A stretch of DNA of 7,321 nucleotides from Paramuribaculum sp. (GTDB taxonomy: Bacteria; Bacteroidota; Bacteroidia; Bacteroidales; Muribaculaceae), in assembly GCA_029051835.1 (NCBI GenBank), contig JAIDKJ010000366.1:1-7321 (forward strand), written 5' to 3'. This document shows, piece after piece, positions 1 through 7,185 of this stretch. The notes beneath the pieces were generated by a model, which was given only the letters and a program-made list of their open reading frames with translations, was not told the origin of the DNA and ran no database searches. A program made the translations under genes and the position numbers. Position 1 is the stretch's first letter. Every line of letters begins with the position of its first letter.

Positions 1-2
1 AG

Positions 3-1226
3 ATCAACCCCGAGCCTGAACCCGAACCCGAACCGGATCCGGAACCGGATCCCGACATACCGGTGATCCCCGACCTGCCTGTCAATCCCGGGACGGACGA
101 CAACACGGGGACTGACGACGGTTCCGGCCAGTCAGCGGCAGCCGCCTCGACATTCACCACCCGCGTCAGCTCGGCATACGCTTCAATGAAAGCTGTAAGC
201 CGTCAAGCCGCTGCCAAGAGCGACGACGGAGTCGACTGCCGCGCCGTGCTCCGCATCAAGCAGCGTCAGGGCAAGACCGTAGTGAGAGCCTTCGATCCCG
301 AAAAACGCGGAGCCGAATACCGACTGACGGTCGACGTGCGCCGTCTGGCCAAAGCCATGGAGATCAACACCCTCTCGATAGTGGGAGCGGTGGGCTTCGT
401 GGGCGGACGCATGAACGTCAACGCTACCATAGCCCCCGACGACGCCACGATCAACCTCAATGAGCTCGTGGCCGCTAAACGCCTGACGATGACCTCGTCG
501 GACGAATCGGTGGCAACAATCAACGAACTCGGTCAGGTGTGCTTCGTCGGCCCCGGACGCGCCATTATCACCGTCAGTGTGGCCGACGGCTCGAAAGTCA
601 GCAAGACATTCAGCGTCAGAGTGACACCCGTGCGCACCCTGCAGCTCGGCATCACCCCCCGGCAATACTCCGGCACTCCCGGCTCCTCAGTGGCTCTCGC
701 CCCGGTGTTCAAGCCCGCCAACGCCACCGACAAGCGTGTGGAATGGACTACATCGGACGAATCGACTGCCACAGTCGATGCCTACGGCAATGTCGATCTG
801 ATAAAACTCGGCGAAGCCACCATCACCTGCACGGCTCTCGACGGCTCCAACGCCCGCGGAACAGCCACGATCAACGTGGTGGAGAACGCCGGCGAAGAGA
901 AGCCCGATGACCCGGACGATCCGGAATTCCCCGACAACCCCGATGATCCGGACGATCCCGAGGAATGGGGCGACCCGGAATTCCCCGATCTGCCGAGCGG
1001 CATCGACGGCACAGGCACCGACGACAACGACCGCGTGGAGGTGACCACCGACGGCACCCGAATAATCGTCAGCGGCCTCGAAGCCGGACGCCAGGTGCGC
1101 GTCTACACCATCGAGGGACGCCTGCTGAAAAGCGTACGCTCCACCGGCTCGACCCTGGTCATTAACGCCGATCCCACCCGGATATATCTGGTAATGACAC
1201 CGAAAGCCCACAAAGTGAAGGTCTGA
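3..1226 (+). CDS. Ig-like (Big2) domain surface/secreted protein with C-terminal sorting-like module, 5' partial
   Basis: The reading frame is open to the left edge, so the gene is truncated and its start and any signal peptide are outside the window. About 407 residues are visible. Numbering from the in-frame GTG at 63, an acidic Pro-Glu/Pro-Asp linker precedes residue 20. Residues 95-190 and 191-275 look like two bacterial Ig-like (Big2-type) folds: both carry an S-D-E-S-x-A-T core strand followed by a G-x-A-x-I-T strand, and the second is the clearer match. A second Pro/Asp linker covers 281-311. Residues 324-387 form a small beta module (VRVYTIEGRLLKS, then IYLVMTP, ending KVKV) resembling type IX secretion C-terminal sorting domains, but without the usual YPNP-like opening. 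Big2 domains generally serve as rigid extracellular spacers or adhesive modules. The downstream fimbrillin-like lipoprotein starts 39 bp after the stop, so the two are probably co-transcribed. A surface or secreted location is inferred; the specific function is unknown. Confidence 0.8.
   Translation: MNPEPEPEPEPDPEPDPDIPVIPDLPVNPGTDDNTGTDDGSGQSAAAASTFTTRVSSAYASMKAVSRQAAAKSDDGVDCRAVLRIKQRQGKTVVRAFDPEKRGAEYRLTVDVRRLAKAMEINTLSIVGAVGFVGGRMNVNATIAPDDATINLNELVAAKRLTMTSSDESVATINELGQVCFVGPGRAIITVSVADGSKVSKTFSVRVTPVRTLQLGITPRQYSGTPGSSVALAPVFKPANATDKRVEWTTSDESTATVDAYGNVDLIKLGEATITCTALDGSNARGTATINVVENAGEEKPDDPDDPEFPDNPDDPDDPEEWGDPEFPDLPSGIDGTGTDDNDRVEVTTDGTRIIVSGLEAGRQVRVYTIEGRLLKSVRSTGSTLVINADPTRIYLVMTPKAHKVKV
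9..56 (+). repeat. Pro-Glu/Pro-Asp dipeptide-repeat linker (N-terminal side)
   Basis: Sixteen consecutive codons alternate proline with glutamate or aspartate, giving a 6-nt periodic, low-complexity DNA tract. Such tracts form extended acidic linkers between surface-exposed domains. The tract may extend left of the window. It could vary in copy number between strains by slippage, which is inference. Confidence 0.8.
903..995 (+). repeat. Acidic Pro/Asp linker with imperfect direct repeats
   Basis: This in-gene low-complexity segment encodes residues 281-311 (counted from the GTG at 63). It is built from P-D-D units and two copies of D-P-E-F-P-D at residues 286-291 and 304-309, the two DNA copies being nearly identical. 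It separates the second Ig-like domain from the C-terminal module, consistent with a flexible stalk. Confidence 0.75.
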
Positions 1227-1265
1227 CAATAGAATACAACTGAATATCGCATCCACACAACATAA

Positions 1266-4200
1266 ATGAGAAGTCATCATATCTACATAGCCCTGACCAT
1301 GGCCCTTGCGGCGGCCATAGGAATGACGGCATGCACCGACGAGGAGATATATCGGCCCGCCCCCGACGACGAGCCGACCGATCTGCTGAAATTCAATCTC
1401 CCGGAAGTCAACGAATGGAGCGCAAGCCGTGCCGATCCCGACTGGCTTGAACAGGACTGGCGCGAGGCGCTAAGCACCGGCAACAGCAAATATTGGGCAC
1501 AGTTTGATTTTGACAACCCGACAGCAGAGAAAAACTGGAACCTGATCAGACTCAACCGCGTCGACAACCGCCTTTTCAAACGCGACTTCGTGACCGTCGG
1601 AGCTGCGCCTGACGTATCGACGCCTAACGACAGCACCTCCAAGCCCTACTACGATATCAACGGCGACGGCGAGGGCGACCCCGGCTCATACCATCAGGAC
1701 GTGGCCAAAAACCACATGATCACGGGATCGCGATCGGCTGTCATGCCGCTGCTGTCGTCGGCCGACGCGCAGACGGTGGGCCGCGTGACAATGAAGGCCG
1801 AACCGATTACCGAGCAGATGATGAAACGCTACGAGAAGATAGCTGCCAAATACTCGGCCGAATCGCGCCGCGGATCGCGCGGCTATCCCGTTGACGACCG
1901 CAATGTCACCGACCGCTACAAGGATATAAGCGTCAGCGCCTACTGTTACACCACATGCGCCCAAAACGCCGAGGAGCTGCGCGACATGGAGTGCTTCGAC
2001 GAGCACCGCGACCACAACCACAAGGTGGAGCTGATGTATGACAGCAAGGTCAGCTACCGCAAAAACGTCATCGACAACAACGGCCAAGGCTCATGGAACA
2101 CCGACACCACATTTTACTGGACACAGATGATCGGCACGGCCAACCGCGTGAGATTCTTCGCCTACGCACCCTACGACATAGCCGTGCGCACCCCTGACGC
2201 CGACAGGCAGAAATTCCCCATGATACTCGACCCCGACGAGAAGCGCGCCGGCATGGACACTCCCGAGCTCGACTATCTCGTGCCCGTCAGTCCGAAGGAC
2301 CAGCAGGACCTCAGCGCCACGGCGGTGACCTGTCCGGGCGACTACATGCGCACCGTGCCGCTGAAATTCAACCACCTGCTTACGGGCGTGCGCATACTCA
2401 TCGACGACTACTACATGGGCACCTGCATCAAGAGCGTCAAGATCAAAGGCGTGCGCGACCACGGCAAATATACATGGAGCAAAAAGCCCGACAATCTGGC
2501 CACAAGCTCCGACGACAAGGAGATTGAAATCAAGCCGGGCGATCCCATCCCTGACGACGTCCACATCAAAGGCACGTGGGAGGTCGACGAGGAGAAGGAC
2601 TACGTGGAATATGAGTTTACCCACGAGAACGGCGGCCTGCTCGACAAACCGCTCCCCAACGAGCTCGACGGCGACCAGTGCCGCTGGGAGATAATCGACT
2701 TCGAATACCTGATGCTGGTGATGCCTCAGGTGCTCACCCGCGACGCCATACTCGAAGTGACATTCCAGGAGGAGGGACAGGAGCCCGAAACCCACTTCGC
2801 ACATATCGACTGCCGGGGTACAACCGACAATTTTGATCCCGACAAAGATCCCGACGAATGGCATCAGGGCGAGATGATCACCTATATCATCACCACATGG
2901 GATATAGAATATGTGCTCAAGCTCGTCAAGGCCGGCGGCGTCTACCCCTATCCGGGAGGCTACGACAACAAGACCGTGGTGAGCTACGCCATCTACTACG
3001 AGCGCGGCACCACCAACATACAGAAGATAATCCCCTGCCCGTGGGAGCCGGAATTCTACGACGCTCAGACCGGGCAGGTCATAGCGCGACCCGACTGGGT
3101 GAAGGTGACCTACGACCGTCCCGAGCCGGATCCCAACGAACCGGGCAGCGACCTCCACGGGAAATATCCACGGGAATACCGCTACAAGGATGATGCCACG
3201 AAAGAACCGTTCGCGACGCCGGCCGATTTTATTGAGGACAAGGTGTGCCACGGCCATGTCGACGTGATGCGCTACGGCGCCCAGCAGTGGGGAGGCCAAT
3301 CGGAAATGATGGTGGAACCGCTCGAAGAAGCCACACTCGAAAATCCGGTGAACCTCGCCGTCTACAACTCGATGAAGCATGCAGGCACTGCCGAGAATTC
3401 GGCCAACTGCTACATAATCAACCGTCCGGGCTACTACAAATTCCCGATGGTCTACGGCAACGGCCTGAAGAACGGCTCACCCAATACCAGAGCATGGACC
3501 CAAACGACTAACACTCCGGGCTATCAGCAGTTTGTCGGCTCCGACGGTCAGGAACTTACATCGGAAAAACTGCCTACGATAGCCGACGCAGCCATAATGA
3601 CGTCGAACGCTCAGTATGCCGTGCAATTGGTGAAGATCGATCAGGACTATCTGACCATATATGTCGACCCGACCTATATAGATCAGGGCAACTCTATAGT
3701 GTGTGTGCGCGACGCCTACGGCACCATACTCTGGAGCTGGCATATCTGGACCACCGACTACGACCCTTATGTCGACAATGGCACCGTCAGCGTGAAAGTG
3801 CCTGTAGAAGACGGCTGGCAGAAAGATGAGCGCTTCGACATGATGCGCTTCAATCTCGGCTGGCACCGACCCGACCAGGGCGACGACAATAGCGGCCAAC
3901 CGCGGCGCATCATGTGGCGCCCCGTGCAGACCCACCGCCACGAAGGAAAGGTAGAAACCCGCACCACCCCCAACTACTATTATATCGAGCAGGATCCCTA
4001 CGAGGCGACCCGTACGGGCGCGGCTCCATTCTACAACTGGGGACGCAAGGATCCGCTGATGAAGATGGTTCACACGCCGTTCAGCAAACCGTTCCTTCTC
4101 GACAACTCTTATTACGGAGCGACCTACTCAACCCGCCGCACGTATGACAACGAGGCTCTGACAAGCTTTGTCGACGGAAATACCTATAAACTCAGCGACG

Positions 4201-5123
4201 GATACTACTTCTACACCCAGATGGAAATCAAATGGTCAATCATGCTGCCATGGGCCATACCGTTCTGCTACAACACGGACAACCCCGGTGCGACCCACTC
4301 GCATACCCGCGGAATGACCTGGTGGATCGGTCCGATGACATCGATTCAGAACAATCCGGTGCAGATTTCCGGCAGTGTCGGCACAAACGATTACGGCTTT
4401 CCTATATTCGGCACCACCGGATCGCCCGGCAATTCTCTCACTCCGGCATCTCTGGGTAACAGACCCATTGTATTCCATACAGAGCTATGGTGTATAGGCC
4501 AGTATAGCTCCGACTATCTGCACAAGAAACATGGCCGGAATGTGATCAAGACAATATATGATCCGTGTCCGCCACTGTTCACCGTAGCGCCCGCACGCGC
4601 CATGGAATATTTCAATATCAACAACGCTCTCGGCTACAGCTCCATCGACGACCATTTCGGATATGTCAGCACCACTTACATGATGCTCAAGAGCCATCTC
4701 TGCTATGGCTATACGTTCTATAAGGATGCCGACTCGAAGATACGCGGCCTTACCGACGATGACCATACAGTGACGCTTCCGGCCATGCCGTTCCTGTCAC
4801 CTCTTGCCGGCGAAAGCTACAAAGACCCGACAACAGGCAAAGCCTACCATCAGTATTGCCTGCCATTTCTGAGCACCTTCATGAATCGCTCATGCTCCAT
4901 CTGGGAGGCTGACATATCTGATCCGGAATCCAACTACAAGGGATACGGCATGTTGAGTTCATACTTCAATATCAAGGGTATGTTCAGCACCGACAAGAGC
5001 CTCGGAGGCGACAACGGCATGGGTATTACCGAAACCAAGTCGACCTGGCAGGGTCACACCGCCACAGGCAACTCCTACAACAATACCGGGCGCCAGATAC
5101 GCCCCGTCCGCGAGAAAGACTGA
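1266..5123 (+). CDS. Large fimbrillin-like (Mfa-type) surface lipoprotein, 1285 aa
   Basis: A lipoprotein signal peptide is visible: a short basic start, a hydrophobic stretch (residues 6-20) and a lipobox MTAC with the lipidated Cys at 23. The residues after it (T-D-E-E) resemble the acidic lipoprotein export signal that sends Bacteroidota lipoproteins to the cell surface. The ATG was chosen because it places this signal peptide at the N-terminus. Residues of about 150-545 carry fimbrillin hallmarks: RVRFFAYAPYD near 295-305, ELDYLVPVSP near 334-343, VPLKFNHLLTGVRI near 364-377, LMLVMPQ at 482-488 and GEMITYIITT at 535-544. The rest has motifs I recognise from large Bacteroidales surface proteins: ANCYIINRPGYYKFP from about 713, LWSWHIWTTDYDP near 822-834, NWGRKDP near 923-929, DPCPPLF at 1099-1105 and a terminal IRPVRE. 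At 1285 aa it is about twice a typical Mfa1-type fimbrillin, so a fimbrial tip, accessory subunit or stand-alone adhesin is more likely than a major shaft subunit. The exact role is unproven. Confidence 0.85.
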   Translation: MRSHHIYIALTMALAAAIGMTACTDEEIYRPAPDDEPTDLLKFNLPEVNEWSASRADPDWLEQDWREALSTGNSKYWAQFDFDNPTAEKNWNLIRLNRVDNRLFKRDFVTVGAAPDVSTPNDSTSKPYYDINGDGEGDPGSYHQDVAKNHMITGSRSAVMPLLSSADAQTVGRVTMKAEPITEQMMKRYEKIAAKYSAESRRGSRGYPVDDRNVTDRYKDISVSAYCYTTCAQNAEELRDMECFDEHRDHNHKVELMYDSKVSYRKNVIDNNGQGSWNTDTTFYWTQMIGTANRVRFFAYAPYDIAVRTPDADRQKFPMILDPDEKRAGMDTPELDYLVPVSPKDQQDLSATAVTCPGDYMRTVPLKFNHLLTGVRILIDDYYMGTCIKSVKIKGVRDHGKYTWSKKPDNLATSSDDKEIEIKPGDPIPDDVHIKGTWEVDEEKDYVEYEFTHENGGLLDKPLPNELDGDQCRWEIIDFEYLMLVMPQVLTRDAILEVTFQEEGQEPETHFAHIDCRGTTDNFDPDKDPDEWHQGEMITYIITTWDIEYVLKLVKAGGVYPYPGGYDNKTVVSYAIYYERGTTNIQKIIPCPWEPEFYDAQTGQVIARPDWVKVTYDRPEPDPNEPGSDLHGKYPREYRYKDDATKEPFATPADFIEDKVCHGHVDVMRYGAQQWGGQSEMMVEPLEEATLENPVNLAVYNSMKHAGTAENSANCYIINRPGYYKFPMVYGNGLKNGSPNTRAWTQTTNTPGYQQFVGSDGQELTSEKLPTIADAAIMTSNAQYAVQLVKIDQDYLTIYVDPTYIDQGNSIVCVRDAYGTILWSWHIWTTDYDPYVDNGTVSVKVPVEDGWQKDERFDMMRFNLGWHRPDQGDDNSGQPRRIMWRPVQTHRHEGKVETRTTPNYYYIEQDPYEATRTGAAPFYNWGRKDPLMKMVHTPFSKPFLLDNSYYGATYSTRRTYDNEALTSFVDGNTYKLSDGYYFYTQMEIKWSIMLPWAIPFCYNTDNPGATHSHTRGMTWWIGPMTSIQNNPVQISGSVGTNDYGFPIFGTTGSPGNSLTPASLGNRPIVFHTELWCIGQYSSDYLHKKHGRNVIKTIYDPCPPLFTVAPARAMEYFNINNALGYSSIDDHFGYVSTTYMMLKSHLCYGYTFYKDADSKIRGLTDDDHTVTLPAMPFLSPLAGESYKDPTTGKAYHQYCLPFLSTFMNRSCSIWEADISDPESNYKGYGMLSSYFNIKGMFSTDKSLGGDNGMGITETKSTWQGHTATGNSYNNTGRQIRPVREKD

Positions 5124-5144
5124 CAGACGGACTGATCAATACAA

Positions 5145-5182
5145 CCATGAGGCGCAGCGCCGGGCGGCACTGCGCCTCATGG
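5145..5182 (+). terminator. Long hairpin after the surface-protein operon, probable terminator
   Basis: Thirteen perfectly paired bases (5145-5157 with 5170-5182; core CATGAGGCGCAG / CTGCGCCTCATG) are followed inward by one C-A mismatch, three more G-C pairs and a GGGC loop. It lies 21 bp past the stop of the large lipoprotein gene, where a terminator is expected. The run after it (CATTTCGTGG) is only weakly T-rich, so intrinsic termination may be inefficient, or the hairpin may mainly protect the mRNA 3' end. Confidence 0.65.
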
Positions 5183-5188
5183 CATTTC

Positions 5189-5206
5189 GTGGCTCTTCGG
5201 AGCCGC
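5189..5206 (+). other. Second hairpin with cUUCGg tetraloop
   Basis: GGCTC-TTCG-GAGCC (5191-5204) is a perfect 5-bp stem closed by the exceptionally stable C(UUCG)G tetraloop. It extends outward by a T-G wobble and a G-C pair. It starts seven bases after the first hairpin and lacks a T-tract. It may act with the first hairpin as a tandem 3'-end structure. Confidence 0.55.
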
Positions 5207-5246
5207 CGGGAAGCATACGCGCCCGGCTACGTCGCGGAGGTGTAGC
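5205..5246 (+). other. Overlapping inverted repeats, alternative stems
   Basis: GCCGGG (5205-5210) can pair with CCCGGC (5222-5227). Alternatively GCTAC (5226-5230) can pair with GTAGC (5242-5246). The two stems share bases 5226-5227, so they cannot both form completely. Each is short with an 11-base loop, and no gene, ligand-binding motif or T-tract is visible. Chance pairing in GC-rich DNA is a fair alternative. Confidence 0.25.
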
Positions 5247-5285
5247 AATGGTGTTACAAAACGTCATTATCCGTTAAAAAATCAT

Positions 5286-5293
5286 TACCTTTG
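5286..5293 (+). promoter_or_regulatory. Bacteroidota -7 box (TACCTTTG) for the SulP gene
   Basis: The octamer matches the Bacteroidota primary sigma factor -7 consensus TAnnTTTG exactly and lies 61 bp upstream of the SulP ATG. Transcription would start near 5299-5301, leaving a 5' UTR of roughly 55 nt. No good TTTG-type -33 element is seen at the expected spacing, so the promoter may be weak or activator-dependent. The separate promoter supports independent transcription from the upstream surface operon. Confidence 0.7.
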
Positions 5294-5354
5294 CCGCTTC
5301 AAAAAAAAGAAAGGCAACAACGCCACACATTACACAATCTTACAAACGTCCAGC

Positions 5355-7067
5355 ATGAATTTTTCCGGACCGGTCGATTTCCGACCAAAGCTGATCTCCT
5401 CTCTCCGCGACTACTCGTCGAAACGTTTCAAAGCCGACCTCGTGGCCGGCATCGTCACCGGCATCGTGGCCCTTCCGCTGGCCATAGCCTTCGGCATAGC
5501 GAGCGGCGTAAGCCCGACTACCGGCCTGATCACCGCCATAATAGGCGGCTTCCTGGTGTCGGCGCTCGGCGGCTGCACAGTGCAGATAGGCGGCCCCACA
5601 GGCGCCTTCATAGTGATCGTCTACGGCATCATAGCCGAATACGGCCTTGAGGGTCTGGCCATAGCCACCGTGATGGCCGGCCTGATACTGGTGATGCTCG
5701 GACTGTTTCATCTCGGCACGGTGATAAAATTCATCCCCTACCCGATAGTGGTGGGCTTCACCGCCGGCATAGCGCTGACCATCTTCTCCACGCAGATCAA
5801 CGACTTCCTCGGACTCGGCCTGCGCGACGTGCCGAGCGAGTTTCTGCCCAAATGGGGCGTCTATCTGACCCACCTGCAGCAGACCGACTGGGTGACTCTC
5901 GGCGTGGGTCTGGTCTCGCTCCTGATCATCATAGCCACCCCCCGCATATCCAAAAAACTGCCCGGAGCGCTGATCTCGATCATATTGATGACGGTGGCCG
6001 TCTACTTCCTCAACCGCATCGACGGCATCAGCATCGAAACCATCGGCGACCGCTTCGGCGCCCTCGCCACCGACATACCGCAGCCCCACGGATTCAAACT
6101 GAGCATGGCCACCATCAACGCCCTGCTCCCCTCGGCATTCACCATAGCCATACTGGGCGCTATCGAGTCGCTGCTGTCGTCGACCGTGGCCGACGGTATC
6201 ACCGGCTCGCGCACCAACTCCAACACCGAACTGATAGGCCAGGGACTGGCCAATATCACAGTGCCGTTTTTCGGCGGCATCCCTGTCACCGGCGCCATAG
6301 CCCGCACGATGACCAACATCACCAACGGCGGCCGCACCCCGGTGGCCGGCATCATCCACGCCGCAGTGCTGCTGCTGATATTCCTCTTCCTTATGCCGAT
6401 GATCAACCTCGTGCCGATGGCCTGCCTCGCCGCCGTTCTTATAATGGTGTCGTACAACATGAGCGGCTGGCGCACCGTCAGATCAATATTCAAGAACCCC
6501 AAGAGCGACGTGACAGTGCTTGCCGTCACCTTCCTGCTCACGGTGATATTCGACCTCACGATAGCCATAGAGATAGGCCTCCTGCTGGCCATAATTCTCT
6601 TCCTGCGCCGTGTGATGGAGAACACCCAGATACGCGCCTATTCAGGCCAGCTCGACGTGGCCGAGGGCACCGAAGCCACCACCCACGAGGTGCTCGACGT
6701 GGCCAAGGGCGTGGAGGTGTATGAGATCGACGGCCCGTTCTTCTTCGGCGTAGCTACCAAATTCGACGAGATGATGCGCACCTCCATGGCCGAGAAGCCT
6801 CTGGTGAGAATCATCAGGATGCGCAAGGTGCCGTTTATCGACGCCACCGGAGTGCACAACCTCGAAACACTCATCCAGTCGTCGCAGAAGGAGGGTATCG
6901 ACGTGGTGCTGTCGGGCGTCAACGAGAATGTCCACCGCGTGCTCGAGCATGCCAACGTGGAGCGCATGATAGGCCAGCGCAACATCTGCGACCATATCAC
7001 TCGCGCCGTAGCTCTGGCCAACTCCATAGCCGCCGAGCGGCGCACCGAACGCCAAAAAGCTGAATGA
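5355..7067 (+). CDS. SulP (SLC26-type) inorganic anion transporter with STAS domain
   Basis: An inner-membrane transporter of 570 aa, normal for the family. The membrane part (about residues 25-420) has SulP signatures: DLVAGIVTGIVALPLAIAFGIASG at 28-51, GGPTGAF at 79-85 (the TM3 anion-site region), E271-S-L-L with ADGITGSRTNSNTELIGQGLAN at 279-300, and PFFGGIPVTGAIARTMTNI at 304-322. A cytoplasmic STAS domain fills about 450-555, with D-A-T-G at 496-499 where STAS anti-sigma antagonists have the phosphorylatable D-S-x-G loop. SulP proteins move sulfate, bicarbonate or dicarboxylates by H+ or Na+ symport or by exchange; sequence alone does not give the substrate, and no sulfate-assimilation or carbonic anhydrase gene is adjacent. 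The ATG puts a typical cytoplasmic N-terminus before the first helix; no Shine-Dalgarno is visible. The gene has its own promoter and terminator, so it appears monocistronic. The family call is very secure. Confidence 0.96.
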   Translation: MNFSGPVDFRPKLISSLRDYSSKRFKADLVAGIVTGIVALPLAIAFGIASGVSPTTGLITAIIGGFLVSALGGCTVQIGGPTGAFIVIVYGIIAEYGLEGLAIATVMAGLILVMLGLFHLGTVIKFIPYPIVVGFTAGIALTIFSTQINDFLGLGLRDVPSEFLPKWGVYLTHLQQTDWVTLGVGLVSLLIIIATPRISKKLPGALISIILMTVAVYFLNRIDGISIETIGDRFGALATDIPQPHGFKLSMATINALLPSAFTIAILGAIESLLSSTVADGITGSRTNSNTELIGQGLANITVPFFGGIPVTGAIARTMTNITNGGRTPVAGIIHAAVLLLIFLFLMPMINLVPMACLAAVLIMVSYNMSGWRTVRSIFKNPKSDVTVLAVTFLLTVIFDLTIAIEIGLLLAIILFLRRVMENTQIRAYSGQLDVAEGTEATTHEVLDVAKGVEVYEIDGPFFFGVATKFDEMMRTSMAEKPLVRIIRMRKVPFIDATGVHNLETLIQSSQKEGIDVVLSGVNENVHRVLEHANVERMIGQRNICDHITRAVALANSIAAERRTERQKAE

Positions 7068-7075
7068 CAAAGCTT

Positions 7076-7102
7076 CAGACGGATCCTCAAGGGATCCGTC
7101 TG
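7076..7102 (+). terminator. Terminator hairpin after the SulP gene
   Basis: CAGACGGATCC (7076-7086) pairs perfectly over 11 bp with GGATCCGTCTG (7092-7102) around the 5-nt loop TCAAG. The hairpin begins 8 bp after the stop codon and is followed by TTAACGTTCGTT, a weak T-rich tail. Position and symmetry strongly suggest a transcription terminator separating SulP from the next gene. Confidence 0.8.
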
Positions 7103-7132
7103 TTAACGTTCGTTACGAATAGCGCTGCCGAC

Positions 7133-7158
7133 GCAAAAAAATTTGCAAAAAAAGTTTG
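7133..7158 (+). promoter_or_regulatory. Phased A-tracts upstream of and overlapping the -33 element
   Basis: Two A7 tracts (7135-7141 and 7147-7153) recur at a 12-bp interval within a near-duplicate unit, GCAAAAAAATTTG followed by GCAAAAAAAGTTTG, the two units sharing one G. A-tracts at about one helical turn bend DNA and can work as an UP-type element. Placement immediately upstream of the core promoter suggests promoter strengthening, which is inference. Confidence 0.5.
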
Positions 7159-7185
7159 TCAGTTTCTAAACTTACTGTAACTTTG
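7155..7185 (+). promoter_or_regulatory. Bacteroidota promoter (-33 TTTG, -7 TAACTTTG) for the small lipoprotein
   Basis: TTTG at 7155-7158 and TAACTTTG at 7178-7185 are separated by 19 bp, matching the Bacteroidota -33/-7 promoter architecture. The start site would fall near 7191-7193, giving a roughly 42-nt, AU-rich, apparently unstructured leader before the ATG at 7234. It is the best promoter in the window and implies strong expression. Confidence 0.82.

Noticed and set aside
63..65. GTG as the true start of the Ig-like protein gene
   Set aside because: The frame stays open upstream to the window edge and continues the same Pro-Glu/Pro-Asp pattern, and no signal peptide follows the GTG. 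The gene almost certainly begins further left.
1227..1265. Separate promoter for the large lipoprotein gene
   Set aside because: The 39-bp gap contains no TAnnTTTG box, so co-transcription with the upstream gene is the simpler reading.
2091..3380. 429-codon reading frame on the minus strand
   Set aside because: It lies wholly inside the lipoprotein gene, has His/Val/Ala-biased composition typical of the reverse strand of GC-rich Bacteroidales DNA, and shows no recognisable domain.
5147..5245. 32-codon frame (ATG to TAG) across the intergenic hairpins
   Set aside because: Its start codon lies within the first hairpin arm, there is no promoter upstream of it, and the Arg/Ala/Gly-rich peptide has no recognisable feature. 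Structured noncoding DNA explains it better.
5298..5313. A8 run in the SulP leader as a phase-variation tract
   Set aside because: It is outside the coding region and downstream of the -7 box, so length changes would not shift a frame or the promoter spacing. An ordinary A-rich leader is sufficient.
5340..6359. 339-codon reading frame on the minus strand opposite SulP
   Set aside because: It is rich in Gly, Ala, Asp and His with no domain-like pattern, and it is fully antisense to a secure conserved transporter gene.
5852..6724. 290-codon + strand frame overlapping SulP
   Set aside because: Its Arg/His/Pro-rich composition is the typical frame-shifted reading of the GC-rich transporter gene.
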